Source of the DNA: Tetragonia tetragonoides
Taxonomy: Eukaryota > Streptophyta > Magnoliopsida > Caryophyllales > Aizoaceae
Direction of reading: 5' to 3'
Assembly: GCA_038025085.1 (NCBI GenBank)
Contig: CM076142.1
Span: forward strand, 9,708,501 to 9,772,500
DNA length: 64,000 bases
This document shows positions 10,509 through 22,360 of the stretch, one piece after another. How positions within the stretch are numbered: the stretch's first letter is position 1; every line of letters starts with the position of its first letter. A program made the position numbers and the translations under genes. A model generated the notes under the pieces. The model made no database searches and was not told where the DNA came from. It worked only from the letters and a program-made list of their open reading frames with translations.

Positions 10509-11714
10509 ATGTCGAGTTCCAGAAACCTGTATGAGAGCACCTTGGTGGTCAAGGCAGCAGTCGAAATCGAGTTACCTCCTTCCATGAAAATTTTGAAGGA
10601 TGATCATGTTTCTGAATTTGATCAGTTGCAAAAGGAGATTATAGAAACCACTAGGGCTACAAAAACAGCTCTGGAAAATATTCTTTTCAACAATGATGTT
10701 CGGAAACAGTCTTCTGATTATTATTCAGAATCATTCATCAAATATAAGCCATTGTCACAACAGCATTCTGAAGCTTTTAATTCTGGTGCAAAGGAGAGCC
10801 TTATTAGAATGGTAGATATGCCAGTTGATCCCTTAGAACCACCTAAGTTTAAGCATAAGAGGATTCCAAGGGGTTCTTCTTCTGGTGAAGGAACTGTGCC
10901 TGTTATGCATTCGCCAACGCGTACTGTTACTATGAAAGACATGCAGGATTGGAAGATTCCGCCTTGTATCTCAAACTGGAAGAATCCAAAGGGTTATAGT
11001 ATTCCATTGGATAAGCGGGTTGCGGTTGATGGAAGAGGGGTTTAAGATGTTGGGGTTAATGGTGGTTTTGCAGAGTTCTGTGAGGCGTTGTATATTGCTG
11101 AGCAGAAGGCTAGGGAAGCTGTGGTGATGAGATCTAAGGTCCGAAAGGAGATGGCCATGAAGGAAAGGGAGAAGAAGGAGGAGGAATTGCGTGCTTTGGC
11201 TGCTAAAGCGCGGTCTGAGGGAATTTCTGGTTCTGTAAAAGCTCCCGTGGCTGCACAGAAAATTCTTAAGATTACAAAAGATAACGATCGTGATGTTAGT
11301 GAGAAGATTGCTCTTGGGACAGCGTCTGTTGGAGAAGGGAGAGGAGAGGTCCTGTATGATCAGCGGCTGTTTAACCAAGATAAAGGGATGATCTCTGGGT
11401 ATGCTAATGATGGTGATCAGTACAATGTGTATGACAAAGGCTTGTTTACTGCTCAAGCTACACATCTGTACCAGCCAAAGAAGATAGATCTTGATGCTGA
11501 TGTGTATGGAGGAGCTGACGAACAGCTTGAGAAGAGCAAGACCACTGCAAGGTTTAAACCCGACAAAGGATTCACAGGTACTTCGGAGAAGTCTAGGAAG
11601 AGAGACAGACCTGTCGAGTTTGAGCAAGTTGAAGAAGCTGATATATTTGGTCTGTCTAAGTTCTCAACTGAATTGAAGCCAAAAAGCCGGATGGACTTTC
11701 AAAGGGAGCGTTAA
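10509..11714 (+). pseudogene. SKIP: SKIP/SNW-like gene, 5'-truncated with internal stop
   Basis: A single open stretch matches the SNW domain of SKIP, the transcription and splicing co-regulator in the NineTeen-complex/spliceosome. Visible family blocks are SFIKYKPLSQQ, MVDMPVDPLEPPKFKHKR, the core DWKIPPCISNWKNPKGYSIPLDKR, EQKAREAV, YDQRLFNQDKGM, YDKGLFTAQ and KRDRPVEFE. An in-frame TAA at 11043-11045 splits the frame right after DGRGV, where relatives usually have Gln. The same frame resumes and runs to 11714. About the first 130-170 residues of a normal SKIP are absent. The Arg/Glu-rich stretch after KARSE is very short, and the C-terminus stops early (DFQRER). No introns are seen. I read it as a decayed extra copy. 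Stop read-through or a sequence error is less likely because of the other losses. Confidence 0.85.
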
Positions 11715-13167
11715 CTCCCATTATCTGCTTCTGGGTAGTGCTTTGTTTTATTGTTGAACAGTGTTAGTGTTATCGAACTATATATATGTCATTTGCTTTG
11801 CAAGTTACCTGAGATAATAGAGAGTTTTTGATGATGCTGTTCTGGCTTTTGCAACTTCACAATCTGTTCTCAAAAATAGATCCTAATTCCTACGTCATCT
11901 ATATAATCTGAATATTTTTAGTTGTTTGTTTCCTATTGTGAAACAGGAAGCCTGAAACCCGCTTATTGTTAATGCTGTCAAATTCAACAAATTCACACTC
12001 TGTGTTCTCTTGAAGATAGGAGGAAGAGAAGCAGGAAGCCTAAAACCCGCTTATTGTTAATGCTGTCAAATTCAACTTTGCTGTCTTTTGTTTGCAGAGA
12101 TTGGAAGTTTGGAACCTACCGAGTAAACCTACTGAATGAAAGAACCTTAGAGAAACTTGGAGTGTTCTCTAGGCCCCGTGCAGTACTGTAGGAAAGTCTA
12201 ATGTGGAGTCTGTGAGCTTGTGTTTGTGAATGGTTTTTACCATTACTGTCTCCTCCATTGTTACAGTTTAATGTTTCATTATTTTTGCTAGATTGATTTT
12301 GAGATAGGACTGTTGCATTTTAGCCTGTCATTAACTTGGATATCTTATAGTTTTGGTTTGCGTCCTATGCCTAATTTGTATAGACAATAGTTAGCCGGAG
12401 AGAGTTTCAGTTGGCGTTGCTGTAACTATTGTTTCTTCATATGAAGTGCAATATCCTAGCTAAGAGAAACTCACTCCTATTACATTATTTGGCATTGGCA
12501 GGATGCAGTTCTATTAAAGCTGCTAACCGATGAATGTTCTTCTTTGACGAGACAGCAGGGGTGTTTTATTCCTTGGAAGTATAATGTAACAGAATAGCGC
12601 TGTAGATGGTATGTCAGAAATTCAAACTTGATTGCTGTATAACTTTTCCTGAGACTATGAGAGCTTGCATTATGCAAGTAATATTGGCAATTACTATGAA
12701 TCTTCTTACCGTGTTTATGTGTTGTGCAGTATGTACTGAAGTCTTCGTTGGAATTGGTTGTGCCACCAAATCTATGTTACTTTTCAGAATAATATAGTAT
12801 AGAGTGTAGACAGATGAACACGATGATGGATAACTCAAATTCTTGCTGTTTGATAAGAAAAGGGGGAAAGAATCTGTAGCAGATAGCCAGATATATCTAT
12901 TGTCGAAACTCGAAAATATCCAAGCATTAGCAGCACTGTCCATGAATATTTCCCAACAGGAATTATGCATTTCGAGATCGCTAGACATCCAATTAGGAGA
13001 AGAGGGGTTCAGAATTAAGACTGGTAGGAGACAGCTGCAAATTGTCATTTTGAAGGGGAGGGATACATAATTCCACCTTCAGATAAGGTGAACTTTGATC
13101 TAGTCATAACTAAATCAATTTTGTGAACTTAGCACTACCATTTTGGAACATGTTACTAGGAAGAAAA
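11715..13167. other. Intergenic DNA after the SKIP-like copy
   Basis: It holds a near-perfect 45-bp direct repeat (11944-11988 and 12032-12076, containing aaacccgcttattgtt), 88 bp apart. I see no gene. The short open frames at 12606-12797 and 12843-13070 have no recognisable features. Confidence 0.5.
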
Positions 13168-13388
13168 ATCAACAACATTACCCCAGTGCCTCCAAAAAGG
13201 CTCCCGCCTAGGCAGGGTAAGGGGGGTCGTTTGTATGCAGCCTTACCCCTGTGAGAGTCTCACAAAGAGGTTGTTTCTGTTTGACCCGAGATTCGAAGTG
13301 CGACGACCATCGGCAACTTCACAATAAATAAGAAGTGCTGACAGTTTTATGAGCCATTTTGCTTTAGTCCATTATATTCCAAAACCAA
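13168..13388 (-). mobile_element. Au-like SINE, second copy
   Basis: Nearly the same sequence as the insert at 7833-8068, from accccagtgcctcc to ccattatattcc. It carries GTAAGGCTGCATACAAA in place of the Au-like GTAAGGCTGCGTACA box on the minus strand. I could not find clean flanking duplications, so the ends are approximate. Confidence 0.75.
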
Positions 13389-14018
13389 AAAGTAGTGAAG
13401 CTTTTGGCTCCAATGAAAATTGTAGGAAGAATCATGCAAAAATCTCTGCACAAATCTTGCAACAATGATATAGAGTATGAGAGAGTAAGATGTGCACAGT
13501 TTTACTTCAATATTGGTGTAAAACTGCTGTCAGTACTGATGAAATTATTGGCAGTCATAGGTATTGAGACATTAGCAGCATGTTCAGTTAAAGAAGAAAG
13601 TGAAGAACATGTTAGATTTTGACTGTCTGAGAGTGACCTTTTAACATTTACAGCTACTATTACTTTGAACTTTGAAAAATCAGGGAAAGAGACAATATCT
13701 TGAATGGGACACCTAATTAACAAAAGTATGAGTCTAATACAGTGATTAGTCTTAAACAGCAAACGGATCAAGATGCAAATTTATCAATAACGCGATTTCC
13801 TTACTGATTAACTCCATAAATACTATCTTCAACATATCTGCAAAATGATTTTCAGATCAACATATTGTTGAGATGGAGAGTAAAAACAGTCATGGGTGTG
13901 CACGGACATATATATGATGTAAGAATCTCGAATGAAAACGTACTGGTGTAGGATCATGCACTTCAGCTCCAATTATAGTAATAGTAATAACTAGACTTCT
14001 CCTATACACATTCACATT

Positions 14019-14070
14019 AAAATTATGATATCTAATTTTTTTTTTGCTCGTCAAAATTATGATATCTAAT
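14019..14070 (-). mobile_element. Micro-insertion gacgagc+A9 with 18-bp TSD
   Basis: Two exact copies of aaaattatgatatctaat (14019-14036, 14053-14070) flank 16 nt. On the minus strand these 16 nt are gacgagc followed by nine A. The paralogous site in copy A (about 2627-2651, ttaaaatgttctggtatctaat) has a single target word and no insert. Confidence 0.85.
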
Positions 14071-14207
14071 TGTAGTTACAAATTGGACCTCAACTTCTCA
14101 TATAAAGTTGCACCAATACTCTAATTTCTATTACATGTTCTAAGGGCTGCGGAGTTGGTTCTTTTCAACCGAGAAAAAAACAAACACAAGTTGATGTAGG
14201 GTACTAA

Positions 14208-14374
14208 GGTCCTGTTCTCTTCAACGGAATGGTGCGGGACGGTGAGGAACGGAACGGATTGGAACGGAACGGCGCGGCACGAATAATTCAAAAATATGTG
14301 AGACAAAATGAAGTACAGAATGCGGCGCGAAACGGAACGGAATGGAGCATGGAATCGACGAAAAGAACAGGGCC
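14208..14374. mobile_element. Tourist-like MITE, TAA target site
   Basis: The ends GGTCCTGTTCTCTTC and GAAAAGAACAGGGCC are imperfect inverted repeats. TAA flanks the element on both sides (14205-14207, 14375-14377), as in PIF/Harbinger elements. The interior is rich in ggaacggaacgg. Copy A has no insert at the matching site. Confidence 0.75.
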
Positions 14375-14759
14375 TAATTTGAAGTACATAAGTTTATAAA
14401 ACTAAACTATCCTCAAAACAAATGAGAAGAGAATTTCATTGGAGTGTTAGTGTTGATGAATTGCTAACAAAATAGTTGTAGTCACATGGTTGTAAAACTT
14501 CTTACTACTCCTAGTTCATAATGAGAGTTAGAATTTCTTATTAAGACCTTATCTTTTCAAAGAAAAGTCGCGAACGCAGTAATTACATATTGAAATATGA
14601 CCCGAGACAAAAAAGAAAAAAGATAGAAACAAAATGTAGCATGAAGATGATAAATTAGAAATTTAGAAGAAACAGATCGAAAGGAAACGGAACGGAAGCG
14701 AATGTAAAATGACACCACGACAAGAACAAGGGGTGGATACCCTTTTCGAAGTGAAACGC

Positions 14760-15708
14760 CCTTGTTATATTGTCTGCTGCGATCGGCTCTACTCTTGACT
14801 TCTCTCGTACCATTACACAGTTACACTCACACCTCCATCGCCACCGTACCCCCCGCCACTCACCGATCTCTCTCTCTCTCTCATCTTCGACCGCCTCACA
14901 TAGAGGTAATATTCTCTCTCTCCCTCTGTCTGTCTCTCTCTCTTCCTTATTTTGTTCATCTTGCTTCGGTTTTTGGGGTCTTATACAGTGATGATGAGTT
15001 ATTATTCGTAGTTTTTGTGCTGTACTTAAAATTAGGGTTTGTTAATTCACGGGTATGTTGTTATTTGCATGAATTTGTTTATAATTTGAGCTGAATTTGT
15101 TCGACTCAAGCATAGATTTAGTTAGGGTTGGGTGTTCTTTTCTGAAAAATTGGGTTAATTTTTTAAAAAGTTCATGAATTTGGTAATGGTTTTGTTCAAC
15201 TTAAGCTTAAGCTCGATTAGGTAGTGTTCCAAATTGACGTAGTGAAGCTACCAAGCTGGTATGGCATTGTTGATTTTAGGGTTTATAGCATTAATTTGAT
15301 GAAATTGGTTATCCAATTGTCATTGAGGGTCAATTTTACTGTAAGAAACAATTTTTATGAAAAAAGAAAACAAAATAATGGTTTGACTATCTGACCCTAA
15401 ATTCTGGTCCCTTGGTTTGGATTGTCTGAAGAACAATCAATTATCTGCCCTGATGAATAAGGGCATGGTAAAATCTTCTTAAATAGACGCCATACACTTT
15501 CTCCATTCTTTCTGTTCTAATGTCAACCAACATAAAAAAAGGGATACATGGACACACTTAGTGAAATTCTTGGTAAGGTGATATTTTCCTTCGGATGTTC
15601 CAAAATGGGAAGACAGGCGTTGATGGTGGAGATGAATACAATGTTTCTCTAGTACATGTGTAATTTTTCTGTTTCCTGTTTGTTTTTGCAGGTCATCTGT
15701 CTCTCATC
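14760..15708 (+). promoter_or_regulatory. UCH 5' leader with leader intron
   Basis: CT-rich leader sequence ends in TAGAG at 14905, followed by a GT-AG intron at 14906-15691 with acceptor ttttgcag. A 17-nt leader stretch then precedes the ATG at 15709. The same structure is preserved in copy A, which supports it. The transcription start was not located. Confidence 0.65.
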
Positions 15709-18700
15709 ATGTCGTGGTGCACAATCGAGTCTGACCCTGGTATGGTTTTAGCACATCTATGCATTCTCTTTTATTTTCAATATTCTATGGCATGTAATTA
15801 TACCTTATTTTCAGTTGTTACGGTTCATTGATTGAATAGTCTGACCCATCTGAGCTACTAATATGTGCGGGACTGTATCATCTTTATTAATTGTCGGACG
15901 GTTGGACTACAAGTAGCTCTACTTCACACAATGAACAAAATTGCTCTGGATTTGGATTATGACCTAGTTCTAGGTTATAGTAACTGTTTCACTTTGTATG
16001 CCACATTGATATTTACTATCTAGATGACCCAACTCTTATGTGTGGTGATAGTAATTGTTCGCATTTTCTTTCAACTTTGTTTCAAGCATTGTTTGGCTCC
16101 CAGTGCTCCTCTCTATCCTACTCAGGCGGGGTAAGAAGCAATGCTAATTTTCCCACTCTTGATCTTCTGCCCCATGCCCCCATCTAGGCTTCACCATGCT
16201 TGGACTAATGTTAGTAATTCTTGCAAGTTGTAACCTCTTTTGTCTTCATTAATAAAAAAATTTCTTATCTAAAAAAACTAATAGTAATTCTTTCTGTGAA
16301 TTTTCCATGGCTTTCGCCACTCATCACTGCCAACATCATTGACAAATGGGACCTAGTCACCAAGCCACTGACTCAGTCAATCAAGCCTAGATCTTGCTTA
16401 ATCAAGGCTGTGAGGTAGTCTGTAGTTCATTTGACATTCAATCAGATCTGGAAGATCCAAACCGAGGAACTGACAAATTTGACCATACCTATGTTCTATT
16501 TTTTGGTAGTGAGAGTTAGGGGACAAAGGTGAATGTGTAACATGGTATGAATGCCAAGATATCATCATGAAGATTTACGAGCGAAACATGAAGCTGGAAT
16601 GACGGACCCAGTGGACGTGGAACAGGGTGATAATAGTTTGTAGGGTATGGCCTGGGTGTGGGCTGTAGATGGGGCTAAAGATATTGGCCATATACCATGT
16701 GGTTTTTGAAATCTTTCTTTGGCTGCTGACCAAAGTCCCGGCATCTTAATTGTTCTTGATATATGTGAGCTACTCAGCTTTCTTGTCTGGAATACTGCCT
16801 AAAGTGCTTAAAAGCATAACTAGCTTAACCTAGAAGAAATGCTTTGTTATGCATACATCAGATGTTCATCTGTTTAAGTGTTTACTCACAAAATTTTGTT
16901 GGAATATAAAGGAAAAGAAAAAGGGGACATGGCAAGAGAGGCCATGGCATATATGTCTACTTAAAACCTTTCTATTTTGTACTTGCACTAAATCTTGCTA
17001 TCTAAATACTTCTATTAACATTGTTAAGCTGGGCTGATGAAATTCTTAAATTCCAGGCGTTTTTACTGAACTTATTCAACAAATGCAAGTGAAGGGTGTA
17101 CAGGTATAGTTCCTCTCAAACATTTCAATTTGAGGTTGAGTTCTTGTTGCGTACTTTTGGAATTGGTTAAAATCATGGCTTCATAATGGTTGATGATTAG
17201 CTTTTCCAATCATAATAAATCATGATACTTGCATTTTCATGGTCCAGTTGAAGTTATCCAGCCGAGTATCAATGTTGACCTTTTGAGTTCGGTTTATATT
17301 TGATTTTGTCTACCTTTTTCTTTCTTTTTGGTGGGGTGGGGTGGGGCGGGGACAGTGGGAAAGTAAAATGTTCCTATTTCTGTCAATTTTGTTTTTGTCA
17401 ACATTTCAGCTTCTTGTGTACTCAGTCCCAAGTTGAGCTTCTTCTGCATAGATAACCTAGCAGGACGTGTGGAATATGTATACCAACATTCTTAGGAATA
17501 CATAGCATTGGATGATAACCTTAGATCACTTTTAGAAATTCTCTATACCCTGAGGGGGTAGCTCAGCTGCTAACACCTCCGAGATCTAGCCCAGTGGTTC
17601 CAGATTCGAGTTCTCTTAGGGCCCATGGGATTAGTCAAGCAAAGCTTGGATACCCAAATTATCAAAAAGAAAAAAGAAAAAAGAAATTCTGTGTACCAGT
17701 GTATTAAAAAGCGCGCTTGAGGCGCGCCTAGGCGCACTAGGCGTGAGGCGCAGCAACCTATCGCTTTTTGAGGGTGAGGCTAGGCGATTTCAGTGAGGGG
17801 CACCGAGGCGCACTTGAGGCGCACCTGAGATAGATTTTGATGAAAAAAACGTTTATTTTATAGTATTTTTTCTGTCATACACTAGTGCGCCTCACCTCAC
17901 TGAGGCGCGCGCCTTCGCCTTGCGCCTAGGCTCTATGGACCTCCATCGCCTCATTGCGCCTCGCGCCTTTTAATACATTGCTCTGTACTAGATAGACGAA
18001 AAAGAAAAAAAAATTAGCGCAATTTGGTTAAAACCACCTAATATGTTTCAAAATTTGTCCAGTACCCCCTGAAACGTTACTATTTGGCGAGTACCACCTT
18101 AAATGTTTATTCCGCCGTGGAAGTCACACCTTAATTGATTTTCTGACCATTTTACCCCCCACGTGTGAGTTACGTGACAACTTACATGAATTTTTTATTT
18201 TTTTTTTTACTGAATGTTTATTATGTTTTTTCTGACCATTTTTTTTACATGAAGAATTTTTTTTACATGACCATTTCTTTTCTTTTTATTTTTCCTTTTC
18301 TTTTTTAGCCTTTTTCTTTTCCCTTCTCTCTCTACAATGTCCTCACCAGTCCTCTCTCTCCTCATCTCCGACCACCTCCTTCACCCCAATCTCCCCACAC
18401 AAATATGAAACCCCCACATCACCACCCATCACCATTTTCAGATCTTGTTTGGTTTCTGGTTTTTTTTTTTTTTTTTTTTGTCATATCTCTATTAAATTTA
18501 GCTTCCTTACCATCTAAACCATCACCACCCACCAGGCCACCACCATTTTTGAACCCCACCAGAAACCACCACCACCTTCACGAGCCTCGACCTCCACCCA
18601 CCATCTGCCTATACATCAACCTGTTGAAATAATATTATCCTTTTCTTTGATTTGCGCAAGAACAATTTTGGGTTTGATCTCGAAATAATCGGCCAAATCA

Positions 18701-20836
18701 TGAGTCCCAACATTAATTAAGATGGTGACCAAATAAAAATTAAAAAATTCCCAACCAAAATTCGCACAAAGAAAAACAACGAGGATCTGTAAAAGGGTCT
18801 TCTCCGACCATGACAGTCTGTCGAGCTCGCAATTGTTGAACTTGTGGTAGCTTGTGAGGCAGTGAACTGATTGATAATGGACTGGTGAGGACATTGTAGA
18901 GAGAGAAGGGAAAAGAAAAAGGCTAAAAAAGAAAAGGCTAAAACATAATAAACATTCAGTAAAAAAAAAAAAAAAAAAATTCATGTAAGTTGTCACGTGA
19001 CTCACACGTGGGGGGTAAAATGGTCAGAAAAAATTAGGATTTGCCCGGAAAATCAATTAAGGTGTGACTTCCACGGCGGAATAAACATTTAAGGTGGTAT
19101 TCGCCAAATAGTAACGTTTCAGGGGGTACTGGACAAATTTTGAAACATGTTAGGTGGTTTTAACCAAATTGCGCAAAAAATTATGAAGTTTTGGGAGCTT
19201 AAAAATGAGAAATCATGGATTGGATGACTTGTTATCCTGGTTGCTTCTGGCTATGATCCTAAAGCCCAACAAGTCTCTATTGGTGCCAGGAACATTTTGC
19301 TTCCATGGGAACACTAAGGGGGTAGCTCAGTTGGTAAGACCTCTGAGGTGTATTCCAGAGGTTCCAAGTTCGAGTCCCCTCAGGGCCACCGGAGGTTTTC
19401 CAGTTTCCTGGTCGTTAACTTCAGGGCCCATGGGATTAGTTGAGCAAAGCTTGGATACCCATGTTATCTAAAAAAAAAAAGGAACATTTTGCTTCCATGG
19501 GGCTCTTGCAAATAATTTTTTTGGCTGAATATTAGACTGATGCTTAAGTTAGAGTCATACACATGCCTTGGGAAATGTTATACGGCATCTTCTTAAGCAT
19601 GTTTCCTAAATTTGATGAAAGTTTATGAGTCATAACTGTACATGGTGTATGCACTGTAGTCCTTTACCATTCTGTTGGCACTTGGCATGCATTATGTAAT
19701 GCTCTGAATTGTGATTTGTATGTTTGAGCAGGTGGAGGAGCTATATTCACTGGATCAAGAGACTCTAGACAGTCTACGGTTAGTTGTTCTTCCCAATTAT
19801 GTACAGGTTTCCTGTCCCTGTTCAACTGTATAGTTCATTCGTGATGCATGGTTCTGAACTCACATCTTGATAATTCAGGCCTGTATATGGGTTGATTTTT
19901 CTGTTCAAATGGCGTCATGGAGAGAAAGATGACCGCCTTGTGATCAAGGAACCAAATCCTAACTTGTTCTTTGCTAGCCAGGTAGGCACGCTCAAGTCTC
20001 ATGTGCTGGTGGTGGAAATTATCAAGTAGAATTATTGCTTAATTGTATTATTTTTCCAGGTTATTAACAATGCCTGCGCTACCCAAGCAATTTTGTCGAT
20101 TCTTCTGAATTCTCCGGATATTGATGTGGGCCCAGAGCTGTCAAATCTGAGAGACTTCACCAAGAATTTCCCACCAGAACTTAAAGGTCTAGCTATCAAC
20201 AACAGTGAAGCCATACGCACAGCCCATAATAGTTTCGCTAGACCTGAGCCCTTTGTCCCGGACGAGCAGAAAACTGCGACTAAGGATGACGATGTCTTCC
20301 ATTTTATAAGTTATCTACCCTTTGAAGGAGTCCTATATGAACTCGATGGCCTGAAGGAAGGTCCCATTAGCCTAGGCCCATGTACTGGTGGACAAGGTGA
20401 CTCGGACTGGCTGCGGATGGTTCAGCCTGTAATCCAGGAACGCATTGAGAAGTACTCTAAAAATGAGATAAGGTTCAATCTGATGGCCATTATAAAGAAC
20501 AGGAAAGAATTGTACACTGCAGAGCTGAAAGAATACCAACGAAGGAGAGAGCGCATTTTGCAGCAACTGTCTACTGCACAGACAGGGGTACAAGATAACA
20601 GCAAAATCGAAGAACTGAATAGGACACTTGCTGAAGTAAATGTTGGGATTGAAGCGGCCACAGAGAAGATCATAATGGAGGAGGAAAAGTTCAAGAAGTG
20701 GAGAACTGAAAACATCCGCAGGAAACACAACTACATTCCCTTTTTGTTCAATTTCCTAAAGGTGCTTGCAGAGAAGAAGCAATTGAAGCCTCTCATAGAG
20801 AAGGCGCAGCAGAAGAAAGTAGGGAACTCAGGTTGA
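15709..20836 (+). CDS. UCH2: Ubiquitin C-terminal hydrolase, UCH37/UCH2 type
   Basis: Five exons: 15709-15739, 17057-17103, 19732-19778, 19879-19981 and 20060-20836. All junctions are GT-AG, phases agree, and they give 334 residues. The protein starts [19 protein letters not shown] after Met, as peptidase C12 enzymes of the UCHL5/UCH37 class do. The catalytic Cys is in NNACATQ (C82), the His in VFHFISY (H157) and the Asp in ELDGL (D172). A long helical C-terminal half (about 220-330), ending in [18 protein letters not shown], is the ULD-type tail that in animals binds the proteasome or INO80. It removes ubiquitin from small adducts or chain ends. Arabidopsis UCH1/UCH2 act in auxin-dependent growth. 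Introns 2-4 carry no damage to coding sequence, although intron 2 (17104-19731) is loaded with insertions. The gene looks functional. Confidence 0.93.
16223..16281 (+). mobile_element. Truncated retro-insertion ending ttatct+A7 (candidate)
   Basis: 59 nt containing an AATAAA box and the end cttatct plus A7 lie between direct repeats of tagtaattctt (16212-16222, 16282-16292), within UCH intron 1. This fits a heavily 5'-truncated LINE or SINE copy. Confidence 0.55.
17550..17681 (+). mobile_element. tRNA-derived SINE in UCH intron 2
   Basis: Begins ctgagggggtagctcagctg (box A-like) and has a box B-like ggttccagattcgagttct. It ends aaattatc plus an A/G-rich tail. Near-identical 16-bp flanks, agaaattctctatacc and agaaattctgtgtacc (17534-17549, 17682-17697), are its target duplication. 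Same family as 19310-19479. Confidence 0.85.
17701..17977. mobile_element. GC-rich palindromic MITE
   Basis: Ends are inverted: gtattaaaaagcgcgc on the left and gcgccttttaatac on the right. Repeated GAGGCGC/GCGCCTC words form a long potential hairpin around an AT-rich loop. It directly abuts the target duplication of the preceding SINE. I could not define its exact target duplication. Confidence 0.65.
18017..19174. mobile_element. Mutator-like non-autonomous element, long TIRs
   Basis: Starts gcgcaatttggttaaaacca and ends with the inverted tggttttaaccaaattgcgc. A perfect 9-bp duplication, aaaaaatta, lies at 18008-18016 and 19175-19183. The inverted arms are about 300-340 bp (to about 18354 and from about 18879), including poly(T)/poly(A) tracts. 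The interior has no transposase that I can recognise. It lies in UCH intron 2. Confidence 0.9.
19310..19479 (+). mobile_element. tRNA-derived SINE in UCH intron 2
   Basis: Carries gggggtagctcagttggtaa (box A-like) and ggttccaagttcgagtcccc (box B-like). It ends ccatgttatct plus a tract of about ten A. A perfect 22-bp target duplication beginning aggaacattttgc lies at 19288-19309 and 19480-19501. Confidence 0.93.
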
Positions 20837-22360
20837 GATCGTCCTTACCTTTAACAGCGAGAAGTTGAATTTGCTCCACAGGCCTTGTTTTAACTAGTGA
20901 ACTGACTAGTCTGTTGGAGATAAATCACTAATTCAACCTCCCCATATGTTGGTCATAGTTTCGAATGCTCCATCTTCAAATGAAACTAGTGGATTTCAGG
21001 TTTTGCCAATTCGAATGTCGGATTAGATCATTGATCAAATGTTGAGCTTATGTCATTCTGAACAATACTTGGGTAATTGCATAGATAGAAGCAGGTGGGA
21101 AAGTGCTACTTGAAGGCTTACATTTGTAGATGATGGATGAATTTGATATCAATTATCAAAGGCAATCCGTTTAATGCTTGAGAGCATTTATCTCAATCCA
21201 TCCTTTTTTTGTTCTGTGCGAACAATAGTCACTTATCTACTCCGTTCCAAATTCTTCTCTTCATTTGACTTTACGGAAAAGTATATAAAAAATCATTTCT
21301 CTTTCATTGGTGGACGTGGACATAGTAGGCATATACATACTGTGGACTTTTTTCAATGGGCAGCCCACAGATGGCATGGTGACACATAAGATTTAATATC
21401 AATGAGCTGAGACTCCATGCCTGTCATTCTGTCAATATATTAATAAGTGTAATATCTAATATCTATATAGATAGACTACCAAATATCAATCATTTTACTT
21501 CCTTTTCAAAGTGGGAATATTTTCCCCCTCCATGATTTCTCTAAAGATTATTTTATTTTATTATTATTATGTTGGTCTCTCCAAGACTTGCACATAAAAA
21601 TATTCCATAAGGTGTTAGGTTTAGGCCAACTTGCAAGCACTTTGAATTGATAAATAATCATATTGAATGTGTTTTATTTTTCCTTCTAGTAGGGTACTCC
21701 TATTTTTTTGAAGATTAAAATTAAATTAAAATGGTAGGAATATTTGCACCAAAAGAAAATACTAGGAATATAGAGTTTTGAGAACATCCAAAGTGTTGCA
21801 TATTTTTATTGATTTAAACTGATCTTTAAGAAAAGTGATACTAAAATTAAATTAAACGGTAAATCTTGTGTGAGATCAATCCACAAAAAAATGGGATCAT
21901 TTTTTAGAAATGCAGGGGTTATTTGTGGTGAGCGATGAGTTACTAATCCTTATTTTATTAAAAAGTGACCCTCGTCCTACCAAAAATTACAAAAAAATCG
22001 CCTTGTAAGAATTTTTATAAATGAAAAAAACCCCGATAAAGTATAGAGTTTGAGTCCCTCCCAAACTACTCGATTTTGGAGTTGTTTGTTGTTATCTTAT
22101 CATGAATCATGATCAACATTAAAAAAAAAGTTGTCAAAAAAAAACATTAAAAAAAAAAAAAAAAGAGTACTCTAATACTCTAGTAGATAAGTTATAATCC
22201 ATGTAAGCCTTCATACATTATCCAACTCCGAAACAAACTCAAAACCCCCTCAATCATTGACACCTCTACACACTCAACCTCTCTTTCTCTCCTCTTTAAA
22301 TTCACTGATCACTCTCAACCTTGTTTTTTTCATCCCAAAATCCCAGAAAAACCTCCATTA
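20837..22360. other. Intergenic DNA between UCH and the DUF760 gene
   Basis: UCH 3' UTR, then AT-rich DNA. At about 21862-22015 there is a repeat (cttgtgtgagatcaatcc ... gaatttttat) similar to 54717-54848, possibly an old MITE family. A weak micro-insertion candidate (gttgtc+A7 between aacattaaa words) is at 22115-22157. The DUF760 promoter and leader lie just before 22361. Confidence 0.5.

Larger units (their letters stand above)
13440..15830 (+). repeat. Segmental duplication, copy B
   Basis: Collinear partner of 2030-5305. It runs from the upstream non-coding block through the UCH leader, leader intron and exon 1 to just past the exon 1 donor. Beyond about 15830 only this copy continues into the rest of the UCH gene. 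It therefore keeps the ancestral gene, and copy A is the derived fragment. Confidence 0.85.

Noticed and set aside
12843..13070. 75-codon frame that could be a small protein
   Set aside because: No signal peptide, family motif or conservation evidence; treated as chance.
18616..19005. 129-codon minus-strand frame
   Set aside because: It spans the interior and right arm of the Mutator-like element and includes a poly(Phe) run from the A-tract; no transposase or host gene recognised.
19320..19400. tRNA-like sequence with good box A and box B
   Set aside because: It is the head of a SINE with a perfect target duplication and A-tail. The other tRNA-like stretches (2400-2486, 17552-17630, 33852-33920, 42660-42735) are also SINE heads. 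I found no genuine tRNA gene.
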